Below, piece after piece: positions 7,208 through 7,565 of a stretch of DNA of 7,565 nt. The stretch covers positions 1 to 7,565 of the forward strand of contig CANHYS010000085.1 in NCBI GenBank assembly GCA_947464585.1, written 5' to 3'. The DNA is from Planctomycetaceae bacterium (lineage in GTDB: Bacteria; Planctomycetota; Planctomycetia; Pirellulales; UBA1268). The translations under genes were made by a program, and so were the position numbers. Within the stretch, counting starts at the first letter, position 1; each line of letters begins with the position of its first letter. The notes under the pieces were generated by a model, which did no database searches, had not been told where the DNA came from, and saw nothing but the letters and a program-made list of their open reading frames with translations.

Positions 7208-7233
7208 GCGGGCTTCCCCGAAGCCCGCATTTT
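7208..7233 (+). terminator. Intrinsic terminator downstream of the small secreted protein
   Basis: GCGGGCTTC (7208-7216), loop CCC, GAAGCCCGC (7220-7228) form a perfect 9-bp stem followed by ATTTT (7229-7233). It lies about 100 nt past the stop codon of the small secreted protein and separates it from the RRM gene. Confidence 0.75.
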
Positions 7234-7252
7234 CGGCCATCTGCCAGGCGGT

Positions 7253-7391
7253 GTTGTCGAAGATGGGGCAAGATGGTAGCTTCGACAGCCAGTACGACTG
7301 ACCTCGTCAGCACTCCAGTCCGTTCGGGAGCTTGGGTTTGTGCATCCGGCGATGTCGCTCCAGTCGAATTTGAGTTGGTTTGAGCTCCCGA
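7253..7391 (+). promoter_or_regulatory. Inverted repeats in the 5' leader of the RRM gene
   Basis: In order: TGTCGAAG (7255-7262) pairs with CTTCGACA (7280-7287), extendable by a G-T and a G-C pair at 7254/7288 and 7253/7289; CTGAC-CTC-GTCAG (7298-7310); and TCGGGAGCT (7324-7332) pairs perfectly over 9 bp with AGCTCCCGA (7383-7391). The core GGAGC of the last left arm (7327-7331) can instead pair with GCTCC at 7357-7361. The right arm ends 6 nt before the Shine-Dalgarno GAGG (7398-7401). The arrangement could form alternative structures that affect translation or transcription of the RRM gene. Confidence 0.4.
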
Positions 7392-7410
7392 TTCTTTGAG
7401 GTTCTTTTAT

Positions 7411-7565
7411 ATGTCCCGGAAGATTTACGTGGGGAACCTGCCCTGGTCGACCACGTCCGCCGATCTTGAGGCGATGTTTTCCCCCCACGGTGCCGTGCGG
7501 GCTGCTGAAGTGATCTCCGATCGTGAGACCGGACGTTCGCGTGGTTTTGGTTTCGTCGAAATGGA
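7411..7565 (+). CDS. RRM-type RNA-binding protein (partial, 3' end outside window)
   Basis: The ATG at 7411 opens 51 codons that run off the right edge. The N terminus is MSRKIYVGNLPW, containing the RNP2 motif IYVGNL (residues 5-10), and residues near the edge read SRGFGFVEM, the RNP1 motif with its aromatic RNA-contacting positions. The spacing between RNP2 and RNP1 is that of a single canonical RNA recognition motif. Family knowledge: bacterial single-RRM proteins of this type (well known in cyanobacteria, also present in planctomycetes) are small, about 80-150 residues, often with a Gly-rich tail, and bind single-stranded RNA; cyanobacterial ones are often cold-induced. Whether this one has a Gly-rich tail cannot be seen. 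The start is supported by GAGG at 7398-7401, 9 nt upstream. Confidence 0.94.
   Translation, partial: MSRKIYVGNLPWSTTSADLEAMFSPHGAVRAAEVISDRETGRSRGFGFVEM

Larger units (their letters stand above)
7106..7410 (+). other. Non-coding region with terminator and structured leader of the RRM gene
   Basis: About 305 nt separate the small secreted protein from the RRM gene. No convincing gene is present: the reading frame 7114-7383 has no ribosome binding site, a Pro/Arg-rich compositional sequence, and crosses the terminator. The region holds one inverted repeat GGGGCTG/CAGCCCC (7142-7148 and 7162-7168), a strong terminator (7208-7233), and then a leader of roughly 175 nt with several further inverted repeats. 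I found no clear promoter hexamers. Confidence 0.6.

Noticed and set aside
7114..7383. A small plus-strand gene between the small secreted protein and the RRM gene
   Set aside because: It passes straight through the 7208-7233 terminator, has no ribosome binding site and has a Pro/Arg-biased composition typical of non-coding GC-rich DNA.

Overview
The window looks like a piece of a GC-rich planctomycete chromosome, probably from the Pirellulales or relatives. The main clues are a secreted beta-strand-rich protein ending in the VPEIDP form of the PEP-CTERM sorting signal, a GC-rich dispersed hairpin repeat of a kind I associate with planctomycete intergenic regions, and several secreted hydrolases and orphan proteins in short, mostly single-gene units. 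This placement is inference from sequence character; there is no rRNA or marker gene in the window.

Layout, left to right. (1) Positions 1-773, minus strand: the N-terminal 257 residues of an FAD/NAD(P)-dependent disulfide reductase of the CoA-disulfide reductase type, running off the left edge. (2) Positions 774-921: a divergent intergenic region with a plausible promoter for gene 1 and two overlapping, mutually exclusive palindromes. (3) Positions 922-2103, plus strand: a secreted SGNH/GDSL esterase with an N-terminal GxDLY domain. It converges on (4) positions 2127-3446 (or up to 3527), minus strand: a secreted alpha/beta hydrolase with a C-terminal Fn3-like domain. (5) Positions 3479-3553: a dispersed hairpin repeat that overlaps the apparent 5' end of gene 4. 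(6) Positions 3557-5518, minus strand: a 653-residue beta-rich PEP-CTERM surface protein. (7) Positions 5696-6541, plus strand: an unrecognised multi-pass membrane protein starting at TTG, followed at once by a terminator hairpin. (8) Positions 6686-7105, plus strand: a small secreted protein of unknown function. (9) Positions 7106-7410: a structured non-coding region with a strong terminator and several inverted repeats. (10) Position 7411 to the right edge, plus strand: the first 51 codons of a single-RRM RNA-binding protein.

The genes do not form one obvious pathway. The two convergent secreted hydrolases and the exported beta-rich PEP-CTERM protein fit an envelope or polysaccharide-processing lifestyle. 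The disulfide reductase (redox) and the RRM protein (RNA metabolism) are housekeeping-like. I see no CRISPR array, transposase, tRNA, rRNA, phage gene or defence system. The observations most worth following up are the structured leader upstream of the RRM gene, the unrecognised membrane protein, the hydrolase-Fn3 architecture with its repeat-derived 5' extension, and the paired palindromes in the first intergenic region.
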